7,461 nt of DNA from Maribacter sp. Its GTDB lineage: Bacteria > Bacteroidota > Bacteroidia > Flavobacteriales > Flavobacteriaceae. Of the stretch, positions 5,167-7,461 are shown piece after piece. The stretch is from assembly GCA_013001935.1 (NCBI GenBank), contig JABDKZ010000252.1:1-7461 (forward strand). The letters are read 5' to 3'. The notes beneath the pieces were generated by a model that had not been told where the DNA came from, did no database searches, and was given only the letters and a program-made list of their open reading frames with translations. The translations under genes were made by a program, and so were the position numbers. Position 1 is the first letter of the stretch, and every line of letters starts with the position of its first letter.

Positions 5167-7443
5167 CTATTCATCCACTTCAATATCCTTTACCCCAATT
5201 GAACGATTGTGTTCGTCATGATACAAATTCAGGATATTAATATTCGCTTTGATAAGGTCTTTTGTTTCCAACAGGATACTAAAATAGAGTGTAGTATTCT
5301 TAGGGCTTGTTGACTCCGCCGAACGTGTTCGTTCCACTTGTTTTTGAATTGCCCCCTCAACTTTGCTCAAAATCGCCTGTTTTTCTTCAATGATTTCCGG
5401 AACGATTACTTCAAATGTCCTTGCTTGGAATACTTCCCTTATTTTTCCGAAAAGATGCACCAATTGATCATTGATTTCCAATAACTCTTCGGCTTGCTTT
5501 TTCTTTAATGCTTTATGATTATTGTTTACATGTTTATGGCTTACTTTGGCAATTAAGCTAGACGATTGTGCCACATCCTGTATACTTCCTATGACATCTA
5601 TGTAAAACTTGCTTGCCCCTAAATAAGAATCATCCAATTCTTTTATGAAATAAAAGATATCATTTTGTAATTCCTCAATCTCATTTTCCAATTTAATAAC
5701 CGTGTTTTTGGCTTTTTTAAGCGCATCCAAATCCTGATCGATCAAACCATTGATGGTGGTATCATTTATTTTACTGACCCTCTTAAGGGCTTTTGAAATA
5801 TTGTCTGCACTTTCTTCGATTACCCCATGAATTGAACTGCTCTCAGCTCTACTGAGACTGTCCTCTGCCTTAACGGCTCTTGTTCTTTTAGTATGGCCTA
5901 TATAGTTTCTTATTAACAGTAATACGGCCAACAATAGTAAAACGGCTATCATTGTACCACCTCCTAAATGAATTAGGTAAGCTACTGTACCCGCGGCGAC
6001 GAATGCACTAATGGCCGTGAAGAACCATCCGCCAATTACATTCAATACGCCAGCAACTCTATAAACCGCACTTTCGCTACCCCAGGCCCTATCTGCCAAA
6101 GAAGTACCCATGGCCACCATAAAAGTCACATAAGTAGTGGAAAGTGGTAATTTCATTGATGTTGCAATTGATATGAGTACACTGGCGACCATTAAGTTTA
6201 CCGCAGCCCGGACCATGTCAAAAGCAGGAAGTTCATGCTTCTTACCTTTGGAAAGCTCTATAACAGGCTTGGTAAACTGTTTTTCTACCCGTTTCTGAAT
6301 TGAATTTGGAACCACTGTGGCCGTATATTTTGAAGCTAAAATGGTAAATCGAACCAAATTTCTTGATAACATATTGGGCTGAAAACGTTCTTTTGCTTCA
6401 CCTTCCCTGGATAAATTAATTTCAGTTTGGGTTACATATCTCGCCTTTTTGGAGAACCATAGTGTTAAAACCATGACCAAACCTGCTATGAATAGGAAAA
6501 AGGTTGGCGTTGGCACTTTTTTTCCTAAAACATCCATGGCAAATTCAGTTGCTGGGACACCGGCAGCTGTCCACGCCTCGAATGATTGATACGCCGCTAT
6601 GGGCACACCTATAAAGTTCACCAAATCATTGCCTGCGAAGGCCAATGCCAGAGCAAAAGTACCGACTGCAATAATGAGTTTGTAAATGTTTTTCTTGAAT
6701 ACGGTGACAACGATATAGGATAAAAAGGTCCAAATCACAAAACTAATAGCAACGATAATAGCAGTTTTACCTTCAATCATAGGCTGAATTTCAGCGTAAT
6801 AATCAGTGCCTTTCAATCCTTTGATAAAGATAAAATAGGTAATTGCCGCTAATGCGACCCCACCAAAAACGGCTCCAACCCACTTGGCTTTTCTTTCGAA
6901 ATTATAGGAGAGTAACAATCTAGATACGTATTGCACTAGGGCCCCAACAGAGAAGGCCACGACGACCGAGAGTAAAATTCCCAGAATAATTTCTGTCGCC
7001 TTTGTGGTGTTAATATAATTTACCACGGTGGAGAATGAATCACCAGCAGCACCAATCTTAATCAAGGCCATTGCCACTGCAGCACCCAACAATTCAAATA
7101 CAATCGAAACCGTCGTCGATGTAGGCATTCCAAGGGTATTGAAGAAATCGAGCAAGAGAATATCGGTAATCATTACCGCCATGAAAATGATCATGATCTC
7201 ATTGAACATAAACTCTCCTGGAACGAAAATACCCTTACGGGCAACTTCCATTAATCCACTTGAGAAAATGGCACCACAAAAGATACCTAAACTGGCAACG
7301 ATCATGATGGTCTTAAAGGAAATGGCCTTGGATCCCAGTGCAGAATTCAAAAAATTAACTGCATCATTGCTAACTCCTACAACAAGATCTGCGATTGCTA
7401 GAATAGCAAGGGCTATTAGCATTAAAAAGTAAATATTTTCCAT
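5167..7443 (-). CDS. pit: PiT-family inorganic phosphate permease with fused C-terminal PhoU-like domain (paralog 2)
   Basis: This 758-residue phosphate permease is collinear with the copy at 711-2999. PiT signatures are GVSNDAVNFLNSALGSKA (23-40), MPTSTTVS (106-113), AGNDLVNFIGVP (270-281) and LPLSTTYVTFMVAMGTSLAD (432-451). The conserved central-loop EINLSREGEAKERFQPN is at 341-357. Residues about 520-758 form the helical PhoU/DUF47-like tail. By direct comparison, the first 125 residues differ at about 11 positions from copy 1, while the tail is much more diverged apart from SHKHVNNNHK (635-644) and a 19-residue block at 713-731. In the tail, the first acid of copy 1's DxxxD is a glycine here (GSIQD, 619-623). 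A loop near residue 215 is about nine residues shorter than in copy 1. An in-frame TAA six to four bases upstream of the ATG fixes the start. Only 18 bp of upstream sequence is in the window, so no promoter can be assessed. It ends at the shared bidirectional terminator. Confidence 0.96.
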   Translation of the reverse strand: MENIYFLMLIALAILAIADLVVGVSNDAVNFLNSALGSKAISFKTIMIVASLGIFCGAIFSSGLMEVARKGIFVPGEFMFNEIMIIFMAVMITDILLLDFFNTLGMPTSTTVSIVFELLGAAVAMALIKIGAAGDSFSTVVNYINTTKATEIILGILLSVVVAFSVGALVQYVSRLLLSYNFERKAKWVGAVFGGVALAAITYFIFIKGLKGTDYYAEIQPMIEGKTAIIVAISFVIWTFLSYIVVTVFKKNIYKLIIAVGTFALALAFAGNDLVNFIGVPIAAYQSFEAWTAAGVPATEFAMDVLGKKVPTPTFFLFIAGLVMVLTLWFSKKARYVTQTEINLSREGEAKERFQPNMLSRNLVRFTILASKYTATVVPNSIQKRVEKQFTKPVIELSKGKKHELPAFDMVRAAVNLMVASVLISIATSMKLPLSTTYVTFMVAMGTSLADRAWGSESAVYRVAGVLNVIGGWFFTAISAFVAAGTVAYLIHLGGGTMIAVLLLLAVLLLIRNYIGHTKRTRAVKAEDSLSRAESSSIHGVIEESADNISKALKRVSKINDTTINGLIDQDLDALKKAKNTVIKLENEIEELQNDIFYFIKELDDSYLGASKFYIDVIGSIQDVAQSSSLIAKVSHKHVNNNHKALKKKQAEELLEINDQLVHLFGKIREVFQARTFEVIVPEIIEEKQAILSKVEGAIQKQVERTRSAESTSPKNTTLYFSILLETKDLIKANINILNLYHDEHNRSIGVKDIEVDE

Positions 7444-7461
7444 AATTTAGTTTAGTTGGTA

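Noticed and set aside
711..7443. Whether the two pit copies are a composite mobile element or inverted-repeat artefact
   Set aside because: They are in the same orientation, with no terminal repeats, target-site duplications or transposase, and have diverged strongly at silent sites.

Overview
The window looks like a stretch of a Bacteroidota chromosome, most likely a marine member of the Flavobacteriaceae. This rests on moderate-to-low GC, start sites without a Shine-Dalgarno sequence, a TANNTTTG-type -7 element, and protein families typical of that group (a DUF6503-like exported protein and very long PiT carriers). The genus cannot be determined from the sequence.

Layout, left to right. 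(1) Positions 1-658, minus strand: the first 219 codons of a small secreted protein whose C-terminus lies beyond the left edge. (2) Positions 711-2999, minus strand: a 762-residue PiT-family phosphate permease with a fused PhoU/DUF47-like tail. It sits 52 bp upstream of gene 1 on the same strand, so the two may be co-transcribed. (3) Positions 3000-3266: an AT-rich divergent intergenic region with a candidate promoter for the leftward permease, a perfect 8-bp inverted repeat, and a weak promoter candidate for the rightward gene. (4) Positions 3267-5024, plus strand: a 585-residue Na+/Pi cotransporter-family protein (NptA/YjbB type), also with a PhoU-like tail and with a GTG start. (5) Positions 5109-5139: a strong bidirectional intrinsic terminator between convergent genes. 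(6) Positions 5167-7443, minus strand: a second PiT permease of 758 residues, a clear paralog of gene 2, complete with its start 18 bp from the right edge.

Functionally this is an inorganic phosphate transport locus: two PiT symporters flank one Na/Pi-type carrier, and all three membrane proteins end in a cytoplasmic helical domain resembling PhoU. PhoU-like domains are associated with sensing or gating of phosphate flux, so the sequence suggests built-in regulation of each carrier instead of a separate PhoU or DUF47 partner. No Pst ABC transporter, PhoB/PhoR, mobile element, RNA gene or CRISPR is visible. The families are known. The less ordinary points are their clustering, the strong conservation of two short blocks in otherwise diverged PiT tails, and the palindrome in the divergent promoter region. 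I found no evidence of a wholly new system.
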